Shown piece by piece: positions 37,240 through 46,208 of a DNA stretch of 64,000 nucleotides. Numbering within the stretch: position 1 is the stretch's first letter; every line of letters begins with the position of its first letter. The stretch is taken from contig NZ_CP014162.1 in NCBI RefSeq assembly GCF_001543205.1, positions 806,001 through 870,000 of the forward strand, read 5' to 3'. The translations under genes were made by a program, and so were the position numbers. Origin of the DNA: Aerococcus urinaeequi (GTDB taxonomy: Bacteria > Bacillota > Bacilli > Lactobacillales > Aerococcaceae). The notes beneath the pieces were generated by a model. That model was not told the origin of the DNA. It did no database searches and saw nothing but the letters and a program-made list of their open reading frames with translations.

Positions 37240-37556
37240 CAAAAGCTTGGTAATTGGAGGTGTGACAAAAGTCGTTTAGACTCGACGCACTAGACCAAAA
37301 TCCGAATAAACACTGCAAGTGTTTAGCATATTTTGGGAAGTGTCGGAAGCGTTTGACTTTTGGAACCTGGTTTGAAGACGTATCTTAACGAGCGTTATAC
37401 GCTGTAAAAGAAAAAATTTGAAATATCGCATCTTTATATAGCAAAAAGGCAACGCAAAGGAATTGCTGGTCAACTCCTTTACGCTACCCTCAATTTGAAG
37501 TGCGCTGGCCTCATTTTTCAAATCAAAATCATTAGACTGTGTTAAGTCACCGCATC
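37240..37556. other. Gene-free stretch with possible repeated element
   Basis: No credible gene is seen. An 81-residue minus-strand frame (37276-37521) has no ribosome binding site and no recognisable motif. The stretch contains the hairpin AAACACT-GCA-AGTGTTT and the palindrome AACGAGCGTT. It may be a degenerate dispersed repeat, which only a genome-wide search could show. Confidence 0.4.
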
Positions 37557-38564
37557 TTATGCTAAGGCTGCGATAACCCTGTCGGTGAAGGCTGCTGTTG
37601 TTAAATCGCCACCTAAGTCTCGGGTAAAGTTACCTGCATCGGACAAGACCGTATTCAAAGCGTCGCGCAAACGAGTGGCATCCGCCTGTAAACTAATATG
37701 GTCTAGTAGGTCTGCAAAGGCTAATAAGATGGCTGTCGGGTTGGCAACACCTTGACCAGCAATATCTGGTGCTGAGCCATGAACGGCCTCAAATATCGCC
37801 ACATCGTCGCCCAAATTGGCACCTGGCACTAATCCTAAACCTCCAATTAAACCGGCCATCAAATCAGATAAAATATCGCCGTATAAGTTTTCGGTGACGA
37901 CCACATCGTATTGTTGAGGACGCATAACCAATTGCATGGCCATGTTGTCGACTAAAACTTCTGTTGCTTCAATTTGCGGATATTTAGCGGCAATTTCGCG
38001 AGCGACTTTTAGGAATAAGCCGTCCGATAATTTCATAATGTTGGCTTTAGTGACGATAGTAACTTTTTTCCGATGATTTGCTACTGCATATTCAAAGGCC
38101 GCGGTCACAATACGCTCAGTAGCTTGCCGAGTAATGATTTTTATAGAGTGGGCTTCATCAGCAGATATTTGCTTCTCCACGCCTGCGTATAAATCTTCCG
38201 TATTCTCCCGGAATAAGACGATGTCTACATCCCGGTGTATGGCTGGAATTTGGCCTAATACGCGGATTGGACGGATGTTTGTATGTAATTGATAATGTTT
38301 TCTAAGCGATACATTGACCGATCTGAAACCCTCACCAATTGGCGTTGCAACGGGCCCTTTCAAGGCAACCTTGTGGGTATCGATGGCGTCGTAAACGGCT
38401 TTGGGAATCAGTTCACCCGTGGCATCAATGGCGTCTTGGCCAGCGACCACTTCATCCCAAGCAATTGGACTTTCTAGGGCTTTTGCCACCTCTTTAACGG
38501 CTTCTGTAATTTCTTTCCCAATCCCGTCTCCAGGAATTAAGGCGATTGTATGTGTGTTCGTCAT
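37557..38564 (-). CDS. NAD-dependent isocitrate dehydrogenase-type enzyme
   Basis: The protein has 335 residues and belongs to the isocitrate/isopropylmalate dehydrogenase family. The substrate motif RSVNVSLRK (S82, N84, R88) fits isocitrate rather than isopropylmalate or malate. HGSAPDIAG near residue 265 carries the Asp-Ile pair that selects NAD over NADP. It would oxidise isocitrate to 2-oxoglutarate. The next gene upstream encodes a citrate carrier, supporting a citrate-use role. Homoisocitrate or tartrate dehydrogenase is less likely. Confidence 0.82.
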   Translation of the reverse strand: MTNTHTIALIPGDGIGKEITEAVKEVAKALESPIAWDEVVAGQDAIDATGELIPKAVYDAIDTHKVALKGPVATPIGEGFRSVNVSLRKHYQLHTNIRPIRVLGQIPAIHRDVDIVLFRENTEDLYAGVEKQISADEAHSIKIITRQATERIVTAAFEYAVANHRKKVTIVTKANIMKLSDGLFLKVAREIAAKYPQIEATEVLVDNMAMQLVMRPQQYDVVVTENLYGDILSDLMAGLIGGLGLVPGANLGDDVAIFEAVHGSAPDIAGQGVANPTAILLAFADLLDHISLQADATRLRDALNTVLSDAGNFTRDLGGDLTTAAFTDRVIAALA

Positions 38565-38616
38565 TCAGTCCACTCCTTTTAAAGTCGATAATATAATAGC
38601 TTTAATTTATTCATCA

Positions 38617-39933
38617 TTATTGGAAAATGGGTAACAAACCAAAGATGGCAGCAGTAATCACGTAGACAATGAAAATACCAAGTGACACGACCAAACCTTT
38701 TTTCTGCCAGTCGCCCCATTCCACGCCAGTTAAACCAAGTAGTACGTATGAGAAAGGTACTAGTGGGCTGAACAAGTGGAAAGATTGACCGATTAGAGAT
38801 GCAAATGTCAGTTGTAACGGGGTAAATCCGTAAGCATATCCGGCTTCTGACAAGATAGGCATCATGCCGTAGTAGAAGGCATCGTTATGTAGGAAATAAG
38901 TACCTGGCGCTGAAATAATGGCTACGATTAGACCGTAGAAACCACTTAACGACTCAGGGATGATAGCGATTAGGGATGTGGCGATGGCATCTGACATACC
39001 GGTCGCGTTTAAAATCCCCATGAAAATACCGGCACCAAATACGGTCATAACCACCTGGTTGGCTTCAGATGCGTTGCTGTCAATTCGCGCTTTTTGGTCT
39101 TTAGGATTAGGATAGTTGACTAGTAAGGTGATCACTGTACCTAACATAAAGATAATCGCTGAAGGCACAGACCCTTCAACCAATAAGGCAATGGCTACAA
39201 GGACGATAATTGAGTTGATCCAGACATTTTTAGGTCGACGTAATTCAAGGGTTTCTGGGTCGTCGATGACCATCATTGCCTGCATTTCTTGTTCAGACAA
39301 GTTGACCACACCAAGCGTTTTCCGTTCTTGTAAACCAAAAATCCAAGCGATGATAAACATATAAATCAAACCAGCTACCATCATCGGCACTAAACCACGC
39401 ATAACATCATTGGTTTCAACCCCCATAACTGCGATAGCACGGGCAGTTGGCCCACCCCAAGGCAGTAAGTTGACGATTGAGTGCGACGTCATGGTTAAAA
39501 CAGCTAGGTTTAGCATGGACATATTTAGTTTCTTGTAAATTGGCACCATAGCGGTACAGACAATGATCATAGTCGCCGTCCCGTCACCATTTAAGGAGAC
39601 AGCGGCAGTTAAGGCAACAGTTGCCAAGGCCACTTTTAAGGGGTCCCCTTTGGCAAAACGAATCATCGCGTTAGACAAGGGATCGAATAGACCTGCGTCA
39701 ATCATGATGGTAAACATATATATTGCGAAGAATAGCATAATCCCGGTAGATGATGTGGTCCCCAAGCCATCCATAGCCGCTTGACCAATATCAATCTGCC
39801 ACAAATTAAGGACTTGTCCAATTATCGCCCATAACAGTGGCAAGAACACCAAACCAATGAAGGGTGACATCTTCTTACGCATAATAACAAACATGAAAAT
39901 AACAATCAGGGCGTACCCCATAAATGCAATCAT
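38617..39933 (-). CDS. CitMHS-family citrate transporter
   Basis: About 438 residues with 11-12 transmembrane segments. The sequence pattern (SLNGDGTATMIIV, NLLPWGGPTARA, a NDAFYYGMMP region) matches the CitM/CitH family, which takes up citrate complexed with a divalent metal in symport with protons. The ATG at 39933 has AGAGGTG six bases upstream. It precedes the isocitrate dehydrogenase gene by 52 bases, likely one operon. Confidence 0.88.
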   Translation of the reverse strand: MIAFMGYALIVIFMFVIMRKKMSPFIGLVFLPLLWAIIGQVLNLWQIDIGQAAMDGLGTTSSTGIMLFFAIYMFTIMIDAGLFDPLSNAMIRFAKGDPLKVALATVALTAAVSLNGDGTATMIIVCTAMVPIYKKLNMSMLNLAVLTMTSHSIVNLLPWGGPTARAIAVMGVETNDVMRGLVPMMVAGLIYMFIIAWIFGLQERKTLGVVNLSEQEMQAMMVIDDPETLELRRPKNVWINSIIVLVAIALLVEGSVPSAIIFMLGTVITLLVNYPNPKDQKARIDSNASEANQVVMTVFGAGIFMGILNATGMSDAIATSLIAIIPESLSGFYGLIVAIISAPGTYFLHNDAFYYGMMPILSEAGYAYGFTPLQLTFASLIGQSFHLFSPLVPFSYVLLGLTGVEWGDWQKKGLVVSLGIFIVYVITAAIFGLLPIFQ

Positions 39934-39974
39934 TAAAAACACCTCTTACTTTCTCATCATTTTATATTTGTTTT

Positions 39975-40003
39975 ATCATGTGCTAAATACAATCAATTGT
40001 CAA
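39975..40003 (-). promoter_or_regulatory. Candidate promoter of the citrate operon
   Basis: On the minus strand a perfect TTGACA and CATGAT are 17 bases apart, about 40 bases before the transporter start. The rest of the 39934-40244 gap is AT-rich with one terminator and no gene. Confidence 0.5.
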
Positions 40004-40079
40004 TGAAATTTCCGCAAAAATACAAAACGTGTTACATTAGCTTACATATTATGATAGTTATGTTTTATTAGGTGCCAAA

Positions 40080-40117
40080 TAAAAAAGCCAACAAAATATA
40101 GGCTTTTGCTGGCTTTC
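40080..40117 (-). terminator. Rho-independent terminator
   Basis: AAAGCCAACAAAA pairs with TTTTGCTGGCTTT (one mismatch) and T-rich sequence follows on the minus strand. It ends the HAD hydrolase gene. Confidence 0.7.
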
Positions 40118-40244
40118 TCAAAAATCGAATCGTTCACATCATTTTTTGTCTTTATAATAAATTAAAAACACTTTGTTTCTTTAGGTATATTTTCTACCGA
40201 AGCCTGCCATTCATATCAAAATACCTGACATGACAAGTTGGATT

Positions 40245-40937
40245 TTATAAATTCTTTAACAAAGTCCGCATTTCTAGGAAATCGTCTGTTGTGCAGGTGG
40301 CTACTGTGTTTGGGACTTCTATTTTACTGTAGTGAATGGCTTGCCATCCGGCTTTTATCGCCCCTTCGATATCATTTTGGTAGTCGTCACCGACGAACAA
40401 GATTTCTTGAGGTGCAACATTTAAATCAGCAGCAATGGCGTCAAATACCTTGCGTTGTGGTTTTGACCCGCCCATACTTTCTGAAATATACCATTTGTCT
40501 CGGTCGATCAATTGGTCGACACCTAGGTTGGCCAATTTGTCGATTTGAGCCTCTGTCGTCCCGTTGGTTAAGACAAATAAGGTCATCCCTTTAGATAAGG
40601 CTGCTTCCATCAAGGCTACTAAGTCTTCGCTCAAACTTAATTGTTCTTGATAGTGGTTTTTCAGTTGGTTGAATTCTTTTGCAGTTGCTTGGTCAATTTC
40701 ATGACCGAAATGGGCGTAGGTTTCAATAACCCGGTCGTTTTTGAAGGCAGCTTCTGTCTTTTTGCCAGCCATAAAGGCTTGATATTCTTGCTCGGAGAAT
40801 TCAGCGTAGACTTGATTGAAGGTCTCAAAATCAACGTCTAAATGGTGGTCTGTCGCCTGCATATCTCGGTAGGTTTCCTCATAGATGGTTAATCGGTTGT
40901 ACAAGGTATCGTCTAAATCAAATCCAATTGCTTTCAT
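40245..40937 (-). CDS. HAD-superfamily phosphatase
   Basis: About 230 residues starting MKAIGFDLDDTLYN, the DxDxT nucleophile motif (D7, D9). FVLTNGTTEA (motif II), a lysine in GSKPQRKVF (motif III) and FVGDDYQNDIEGA (motif IV) follow. A helical cap lies between motifs I and II. It is a YjjG-like house-cleaning or sugar phosphatase of undetermined substrate. The ATG at 40937 has a GGGG-type site; an extension to 41042 is not supported. Confidence 0.88.
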   Translation of the reverse strand: MKAIGFDLDDTLYNRLTIYEETYRDMQATDHHLDVDFETFNQVYAEFSEQEYQAFMAGKKTEAAFKNDRVIETYAHFGHEIDQATAKEFNQLKNHYQEQLSLSEDLVALMEAALSKGMTLFVLTNGTTEAQIDKLANLGVDQLIDRDKWYISESMGGSKPQRKVFDAIAADLNVAPQEILFVGDDYQNDIEGAIKAGWQAIHYSKIEVPNTVATCTTDDFLEMRTLLKNL

Positions 40938-41003
40938 ATCTATCCCCTTTTCAATCATTTTCATATGATAACAAATAGCGGCCCTAAAAGCACATATTAT
41001 GGA

Positions 41004-41040
41004 AAAAGACGACCCAAGTCTGAAGTTAGACTGGACCGTC
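41004..41040 (-). terminator. Rho-independent terminator
   Basis: On the minus strand GACGGTCCAGTCT pairs with AGACTTGGGTCGTC and TTTTTCC follows. It ends the glycosyltransferase gene. Confidence 0.75.
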
Positions 41041-41073
41041 AATTTGTCTGCAATTTTTTAGTAGATTTTGTCA

Positions 41074-42135
41074 TTATATTTTAAAAGTTGAAGAAAAGAT
41101 TTTGTTGAGTTTTTTATCGCTTTGCTTTCCAAGTTGACAGGCACCGGCATATTGGTACTCATAAATATACTGTTGACCAATATTTTGAATACTTTTTAAA
41201 CTGGCTTGTTGGTAACCATTTTTACTCAAACTGGCTAAATCACCGTCTAAAAGACCTTGCAATTGCACTTTAAAATCTTCAAGTGCATTGGCTTTATAAA
41301 CATCTCGGTCAGCTTTTAAATAATCAAAGACAGGTAAATCAGATACAATCGTGTTCACCTTGCTGGCTAATGCTTCAAGTAAGACGATCCCTTCTGTTTC
41401 CTCGTGCGTCATGAATAAATAGACATCTGCCATTTGATAGGCAACGCGGACCTGATCACGCGGGATATAGCCGGCAAAAATTAAATTGGGCAACTTGGTG
41501 GCAATGGCCTTTTTGACATCTTTAGGTAAGGCATAAGGATTTGAATAGCCAAACCAAATAAAGGTAACCTCTGGCATTTGCTTGGCCAACTCGACAAATT
41601 CGATAATCCCCTTACGCTCAATTTGTAGACCCACTGAAATGGCTACTTTCTGGTCTGGGCGCAGATTAAACCGCGCCCGCATGTTGGCCACTTCTTCTTG
41701 GCTAGCTTGCCAATAAGCTAGGTCAATCCCGTTTGAAATGACATGGATTGGTTTATCGATATCGTATTTTTCAAGTAAGTTTTTAGCATACTGACTTGGC
41801 GTCAGGATCAGGTCTGCCGAGTTGTAACAGGTATTGAGCCAATATTTAAAACCGAGTGACGCTTGGTTAGAGAATGTGTAGGAATTCTTGAAATCTTCCA
41901 TAGTTGAGTGGGCATGGTAGATGACAGGTTTACCAGCGGCTTTTGCCTTTCTGGCAACGACAAGGGAATGCGGAAAGACGGTATTGATATGAACCATGTC
42001 GAAGTCATCCTTGTAGTTGGTTGTATAGGCAATGCCCGCAGATTCAAGGGCCATTTCCTGGTGCAACTGGGCGCGCCCTACCCCACTTTGTTGAATTGAT
42101 TTCTTCATATCACTGTGCAATAAAATTTTCATCAT
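41074..42135 (-). CDS. Glycosyltransferase family 4, glycolipid type
   Basis: The protein has 353 residues with a GT-B fold. The opening SGVGRAQLHQ and VHINTVFPHS segments and the YHAHSTMEDFKNSYTFSN region resemble the diacylglycerol glucosyltransferases (LafA/LafB type) of streptococci and relatives. A C-terminal EETEGIVLLEALAS segment contains the EX7E-like motif. It probably adds sugar to membrane diacylglycerol for glycolipid or lipoteichoic acid anchors. AGGAG precedes two ATG codons (42135, 42132). Confidence 0.82.
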   Translation of the reverse strand: MMKILLHSDMKKSIQQSGVGRAQLHQEMALESAGIAYTTNYKDDFDMVHINTVFPHSLVVARKAKAAGKPVIYHAHSTMEDFKNSYTFSNQASLGFKYWLNTCYNSADLILTPSQYAKNLLEKYDIDKPIHVISNGIDLAYWQASQEEVANMRARFNLRPDQKVAISVGLQIERKGIIEFVELAKQMPEVTFIWFGYSNPYALPKDVKKAIATKLPNLIFAGYIPRDQVRVAYQMADVYLFMTHEETEGIVLLEALASKVNTIVSDLPVFDYLKADRDVYKANALEDFKVQLQGLLDGDLASLSKNGYQQASLKSIQNIGQQYIYEYQYAGACQLGKQSDKKLNKIFSSTFKI

Positions 42136-42141
42136 AGACTC

Positions 42142-42744
42142 CTATATCCACTTACTCACTAATTCAACTAAAAAGATGGTTGAATAAGAGTAAATCAAAA
42201 TGGTAATGGGTTTCCCTACTGCTAAGACTTGAACGAAACGCGACAGAGACAAATTGGTTAAACCAGCCACATAGCAAATCACATCAGCCGGCATAAAGGG
42301 CAAAATCAAACCTAAAATCAAGATCCGTTTAAAGCCCGACCGGTCATCCAGCCAACTTAAGGCCTTATTATAGTACTTGTCTCCCACTAGCATATGGACC
42401 AAACTTCGGCCATACTTTCGGGCTAAGTAGAAGTTGAATATGGACCCTAGAAAAATGGGCATCAAGTTCCAAATAAAGCCCCAGACATTCCCAAACATGT
42501 ATACGCCAAGGGGGATGGTAATCGAACCAGGTATGACAGGCACAACCGTTTGGATGAATTGAATCACCACAAACATCAGCGGTGCGGCAATCCCAAAGTG
42601 GCCCATAAACCTTAAAAAGGCCACTTTGTCCGTCAACAAACCATTCCGCCATGCCCAAACAATAAAGATTATAGTAGCAACCGTACCCACAATATTCAGT
42701 AAATGAATCAATCGCTGTACGAATTGTTTACGATGCATGTCCAT
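42142..42744 (-). CDS. TVP38/TMEM64 (VTT domain) membrane protein
   Basis: About 200 residues with five to six hydrophobic segments. The VTT-domain motif is visible as PGSITIPLGVYMFG, then GSIFNFYLARKYGR, and PADVICYVAG near the end. Family members are linked to lipid scrambling or membrane homeostasis. It sits six bases before a glycolipid glycosyltransferase, suggesting a joint role in membrane lipids. The ATG at 42744 has GAGGGGAG upstream. Confidence 0.82.
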   Translation of the reverse strand: MDMHRKQFVQRLIHLLNIVGTVATIIFIVWAWRNGLLTDKVAFLRFMGHFGIAAPLMFVVIQFIQTVVPVIPGSITIPLGVYMFGNVWGFIWNLMPIFLGSIFNFYLARKYGRSLVHMLVGDKYYNKALSWLDDRSGFKRILILGLILPFMPADVICYVAGLTNLSLSRFVQVLAVGKPITILIYSYSTIFLVELVSKWI

Positions 42745-42884
42745 AGCCAATCTCCCCTCAATAGTCTACACTATTGTCTGAAATTTTAATCACCTTTAGT
42801 ATAACCTATTTCTTCAATTTTTATTGTAAACTTTTTATAAGGTAGAATCATAGGCCAAAAGTACTATTATAGATACAGAAAATG

Positions 42885-42963
42885 AAAAAAGGCGCAAGCA
42901 TCGACGCCGAGATAGGAAGGTGAACCCCTTTCCTGTCTGAACGCCATGTCTCGCACCTTTTTA
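42885..42963 (-). terminator. Long structured terminator after the tRNA cluster
   Basis: A hairpin of about 75 bases: AAAGGTGCGAG pairs with CTTGCGCCTTT, and inside it GACAGGAAAGG pairs with CCTTCCTATC. TTTTTTC follows on the minus strand and TTTTTAAAAAT on the plus strand. It is larger than needed for termination and could also be a small RNA. Confidence 0.7.
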
Positions 42964-43023
42964 AAAATACACGAAATTTAAAAAATAAACAAAAAAGATA
43001 GCCCTATTGAGCTACCCCATTAG

Positions 43024-43097
43024 TCGGGAAAACAGGATTCGAACCTGCGACCCCTTGGTCCCAAACCAAGTGCTCTACCAAGCTGAGCTATTTCCCG
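43024..43097 (-). tRNA. tRNA-Pro(TGG)
   Basis: Cloverleaf with CGGGAAA/TTTCCCG acceptor stem, anticodon loop TTTGGGA (TGG) and GGTTCGAATCC T arm. CCA is not encoded. Confidence 0.95.
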
Positions 43098-43115
43098 TTA
43101 TTAAAAAAATAAACA

Positions 43116-43189
43116 TGCACCCAGCAGGATTCGAACCTGCAACCGCCTGATTCGTAGTCAGGTACTCTATCCAGTTGAGCCATGGGTGC
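43116..43189 (-). tRNA. tRNA-Arg(ACG)
   Basis: Acceptor GCACCCA/TGGGTGC, anticodon loop CTACGAA (ACG). A34 is the substrate for TadA, encoded at 25379-25906. CCA is not encoded. Confidence 0.95.
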
Positions 43190-43201
43190 ATAAATATAAA
43201 A

Positions 43202-43286
43202 TGCCGAGGACCGGGGTCGAACCGGTACGAGGTTAACCCTCGCAGGATTTTAAGTCCTGTGCGTCTGCCTGTTCCGCCACCCCGGC
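43202..43286 (-). tRNA. tRNA-Leu(TAA)
   Basis: Class II tRNA of 85 bases with a long variable arm, anticodon loop CTTAAAA (TAA), and GCCGGGG at the 5' end. Confidence 0.95.
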
Positions 43287-43326
43287 ATATTATAAAAATA
43301 TTTAAATGTTTTGTCTTTGCAGACAA

Positions 43327-43398
43327 AGCGGAAAACGGGGTTCGAACCCGCGACCCCCACCTTGGCAAGGTGGTGCTCTACCACTGAGCTATTTCCGC
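43327..43398 (-). tRNA. tRNA-Gly(GCC)
   Basis: Acceptor GCGGAAA/TTTCCGC, anticodon loop TTGCCAA (GCC), GGTTCGAACC T arm. It is the first gene of the cluster after the promoter. Confidence 0.95.
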
Positions 43399-43431
43399 GT
43401 GTTTTTTGTGTCATCAACTGACGACTAGATA

Positions 43432-43460
43432 AGAATATCATCTGATAACAAAGTTGTCAA
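43432..43460 (-). promoter_or_regulatory. Promoter of the tRNA cluster
   Basis: On the minus strand a perfect TTGACA and TATTCT are 17 bases apart, 34 bases before the tRNA-Gly gene. Confidence 0.8.
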
Positions 43461-43581
43461 TAAGATTTCTTAAAAAAGTTCAAAAAATTTGAATAAATAA
43501 TCTTTTAGTTAAAATCCCTACAAAAAGATGCATCAAATGATCAAGATACACCTTTTTGCGACCTGGATTTTTATTGCATTC

Positions 43582-44253
43582 CTAATCCACTATCATTTCA
43601 TACTGTTGGTCATCTAAATTTACCGAGAAACTAAGATCATCTCTAACCCCAGTCACTTGCCCTATCAATCGAGCTGGTTCATAAGATAACATATTCTCTT
43701 CCAAATAGATCACATCCAATAACAGAGAAATACTCATCGGCCTATCTTCTTCTCGCTCAAATCCAGTTTCTTCTATATAAGCTAACATATCCTCATATAG
43801 ATAATAGATACGTTCAACTTGTAAATCTTGCAGCGAAATCGCATCATCCACATAACCAACCTCAACTTCTTTGGATAACTCATAACCTTTCGCGGACCCT
43901 ACATTTTCCCATTTGGGCTGAAAATTTTGAGGATTATAGCGATAGCTATCTACATATTCTCGATTCTCCGGTAACTGAATATCTGCATTAATCATTTCTT
44001 CTGAAACATTTAAGCTCATTAAAATAATCTCTTCACCTTCGAATTCTGGTAAGTTAGCTAATTCGTCGAATACAGCAATCAAATGCTCTTTTGAATCCAG
44101 ATGGTGGGCCCGTCGACCGATATACCCTCGAGATTCTCCGGGCACACTATAAGTCTCAATATAGCGAATTTCTCCTGTGACACAGCCTGTAATCACCGCA
44201 ATAATACCAAATATAATCGTCACTATAAATAAACGACTGATAAATTTCCCCAC
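43582..44253 (-). CDS. Putative lipoprotein of unknown function
   Basis: The protein has 223 residues. A hydrophobic start ends in a lipobox (VITGC), so Cys24 is the likely lipid anchor. The acidic extracytoplasmic domain has no motif I recognise. The start is GTG at 44253, with GGAGGAGA about eight bases upstream. It is a single gene next to the tRNA cluster. Confidence 0.7.
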   Translation of the reverse strand: MGKFISRLFIVTIIFGIIAVITGCVTGEIRYIETYSVPGESRGYIGRRAHHLDSKEHLIAVFDELANLPEFEGEEIILMSLNVSEEMINADIQLPENREYVDSYRYNPQNFQPKWENVGSAKGYELSKEVEVGYVDDAISLQDLQVERIYYLYEDMLAYIEETGFEREEDRPMSISLLLDVIYLEENMLSYEPARLIGQVTGVRDDLSFSVNLDDQQYEMIVD

Positions 44254-44481
44254 TATTTATCTCCTCCAAAAGGCCTGTGCGTCAGTCAACTTTTGTACTA
44301 GTATACCTTATGCAAATAAATGATAGCAAATATATAGAAAATACAGTCTTCACATTTTCTTCAATATTTTATCTCAAATCTTCACGAGAAATTCAAAGGT
44401 CCGCGCTATTATATAAACATACCCAATATAAAAACTTTTCTTCATAAATCTTTCTCCTCCCAAACGAAAGATTAAATGTTA

Positions 44482-44517
44482 GCCACCTACCGACTCCCAA
44501 CGGTAGGTGGTTTTTTT
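44482..44517 (+). terminator. Rho-independent terminator without an assigned gene
   Basis: CCACCTACC and GGTAGGTGG form a perfect 9-bp stem with seven T after it on the plus strand. No gene precedes it on that strand within about 500 bases. A preceding AATCTTTC/GAAAGATT hairpin suggests a short regulatory RNA in 44400-44517. Confidence 0.7.
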
Positions 44518-44617
44518 GTGTATAACAAAAAACCCTTTTGATTAATTTTTTGTGTTAAAATTTAGCCAATATAAGTTGATCTGATCAGTTAGCAACCCAA
44601 TGCGATTCAGCCGCGGC

Positions 44618-44649
44618 CAAAGACCAGAATGATTTATGGTCTTTTTTCA
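44618..44649 (+). terminator. Leader terminator before the ABC exporter
   Basis: AAAGACC pairs with GGTCTTT across 16 bases, and T follows. It stands about 75 bases before the ATP-binding gene, so it may act as an attenuator. Confidence 0.6.
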
Positions 44650-44723
44650 AAATTGTGTGGCCAATGAATTCCTTAATCTCCTTCCAACAGATTAGCATTT
44701 CAACAAAGAAAGTGAATGGATAT

Positions 44724-45467
44724 ATGAATACTTTAACTGTTAAAAATCTATCAAAATCTTATGGCAAAATAACACCCTTTCAAGCAGTCAAAGATGTTTC
44801 TTTCAACATTGCCCCGGGTGAAATTGTTTCACTTGTTGGACCAAATGGCGCTGGAAAAACAACCATCGTTTCAATGATCGGCGGTTATATCGAGAAAACT
44901 GCCGGGGAAATTTGGGTAAATGGTAAACAAGACCACTATAAGAATGATATTGGCGTTTCTTTTGGAGGCGATTTAGGTTTCTACGGAAATGTTTCGGCCT
45001 ATGATAATTTAAACTTCTATGCTGACCTTGCAAATGTACCATTTCGACAGCGTAAACATGAGGTCCATAGAGTTTTAGATATCGTTTCGCTGACTGATGT
45101 AAAAAATAAACAAGTAAAATTTTTCTCTAAAGGAATGAATCAACGATTACATATCGCTAAATCGCTATTAAACAAACCCTCCTTACTCTTACTAGATGAA
45201 CCTACTAACGGGTTAGATGTGGAAATCGCTAAAGAAATAAGAGATACAATCAAAAAATTAACTGTAGAAGAAAATGTGAGCATCTTATTGACAAGCCACA
45301 TCATGGGGGAGATAGAAACCCTATCTAATCGCATTATACTTATTGGTGGTGGCAGCCTAAAATTTGAGGGTCCTGTAGCAGATATTATTCACTATTCCGG
45401 CTTACCTAAAGGCTCCACCTTAGAAGACGCCTACTTATCTATTGCGCCAAGTTTAAGGAGGTCATAA
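44724..45467 (+). CDS. ABC transporter ATP-binding protein
   Basis: The protein has 247 residues. Walker A GPNGAGKT is at 39-46, Walker B is LLLLDEPTNGLD, and the signature is the degenerate FSKGMNQRL instead of LSGGQ. It powers an ABC-2-type exporter with the two membrane genes that follow. The ATG at 44724 fits family starts (MNTLTVKNLSKSYG), though its ribosome binding site is weak. The substrate is unknown; drugs or peptides are typical. Confidence 0.88.
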   Translation: MNTLTVKNLSKSYGKITPFQAVKDVSFNIAPGEIVSLVGPNGAGKTTIVSMIGGYIEKTAGEIWVNGKQDHYKNDIGVSFGGDLGFYGNVSAYDNLNFYADLANVPFRQRKHEVHRVLDIVSLTDVKNKQVKFFSKGMNQRLHIAKSLLNKPSLLLLDEPTNGLDVEIAKEIRDTIKKLTVEENVSILLTSHIMGEIETLSNRIILIGGGSLKFEGPVADIIHYSGLPKGSTLEDAYLSIAPSLRRS

Positions 45468-46207
45468 TGTTTCGATTTTTACGTTTATTTTTATTCCATA
45501 TGAAAGTTTATATTAGAAATCAATATTTTTTATGGCTACCCATCATTTCAACAACGACCATCTTTCTCTTACAATATCTTACAGCACATGGCTATGACCG
45601 GTTAGATGATCCTTATTTATGGACACGAAGTGCAATATTTGGCTTATGGGCTTCTGCTACAACAGCAACGGGTTCAATCGGATTCCAGAGACACCAGGGT
45701 ACCTTGACTTATTTAATCAATACGGGCATTAACGATTTTATGTCACTAACCGCGCTCATTTTACCTGCCTCAACTTTTGGATTGATTTCCTTCCCACTTT
45801 CTTATGGTTTAGCTCGCATTTTCCATGTTCAGGTGACTGACTTAAATTTTGAATTTGTCCTTTTAGTATTGTTGCTATGGCTGAGTGTAGCAGTAATGGA
45901 TATGTTGATCGCTGCTTTCTTTGTGTTAACACCTAATGCAATTGTCTACGAAGAGCTTATCCATATACCCCTACTTTTATGCAGTGGTTTAATTGGACAA
46001 GGAAAATTTTTTGATCACCTATCCATGTATACTCAGTGGGGGCTCCCGCTAGTCTATCCTATTCGAAAATTACTCTCCAACAACGACGCTAGTTATAACT
46101 CGTGGAGCTATCTGCTGTCCTTAATGATCTGGCTAGCCCTTGCAGTTAGCCTAGGGAGCATTCTTTTACGTTGGGCGAAAAAAGACGGTCAAGGGAGGTT
46201 GGTATAA
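45467..46207 (+). CDS. ABC-2-type transporter permease
   Basis: The protein has 246 residues with about six transmembrane segments and no conserved motif beyond the ABC-2 layout. Its ATG shares one base with the stop of the ATPase gene (TAATG). AAGGAGG lies just upstream. It should form a heterodimer with the next gene product. Confidence 0.75.
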   Translation: MFRFLRLFLFHMKVYIRNQYFLWLPIISTTTIFLLQYLTAHGYDRLDDPYLWTRSAIFGLWASATTATGSIGFQRHQGTLTYLINTGINDFMSLTALILPASTFGLISFPLSYGLARIFHVQVTDLNFEFVLLVLLLWLSVAVMDMLIAAFFVLTPNAIVYEELIHIPLLLCSGLIGQGKFFDHLSMYTQWGLPLVYPIRKLLSNNDASYNSWSYLLSLMIWLALAVSLGSILLRWAKKDGQGRLV

Positions 46208-46208
46208 A

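Noticed and set aside
37276-37521. 81-residue minus-strand open frame
   Set aside because: No ribosome binding site, no family resemblance, and it crosses hairpins; treated as part of a possible repeat.
43075-43441. Several open frames over the tRNA cluster
   Set aside because: They are translations of the four tRNA genes.
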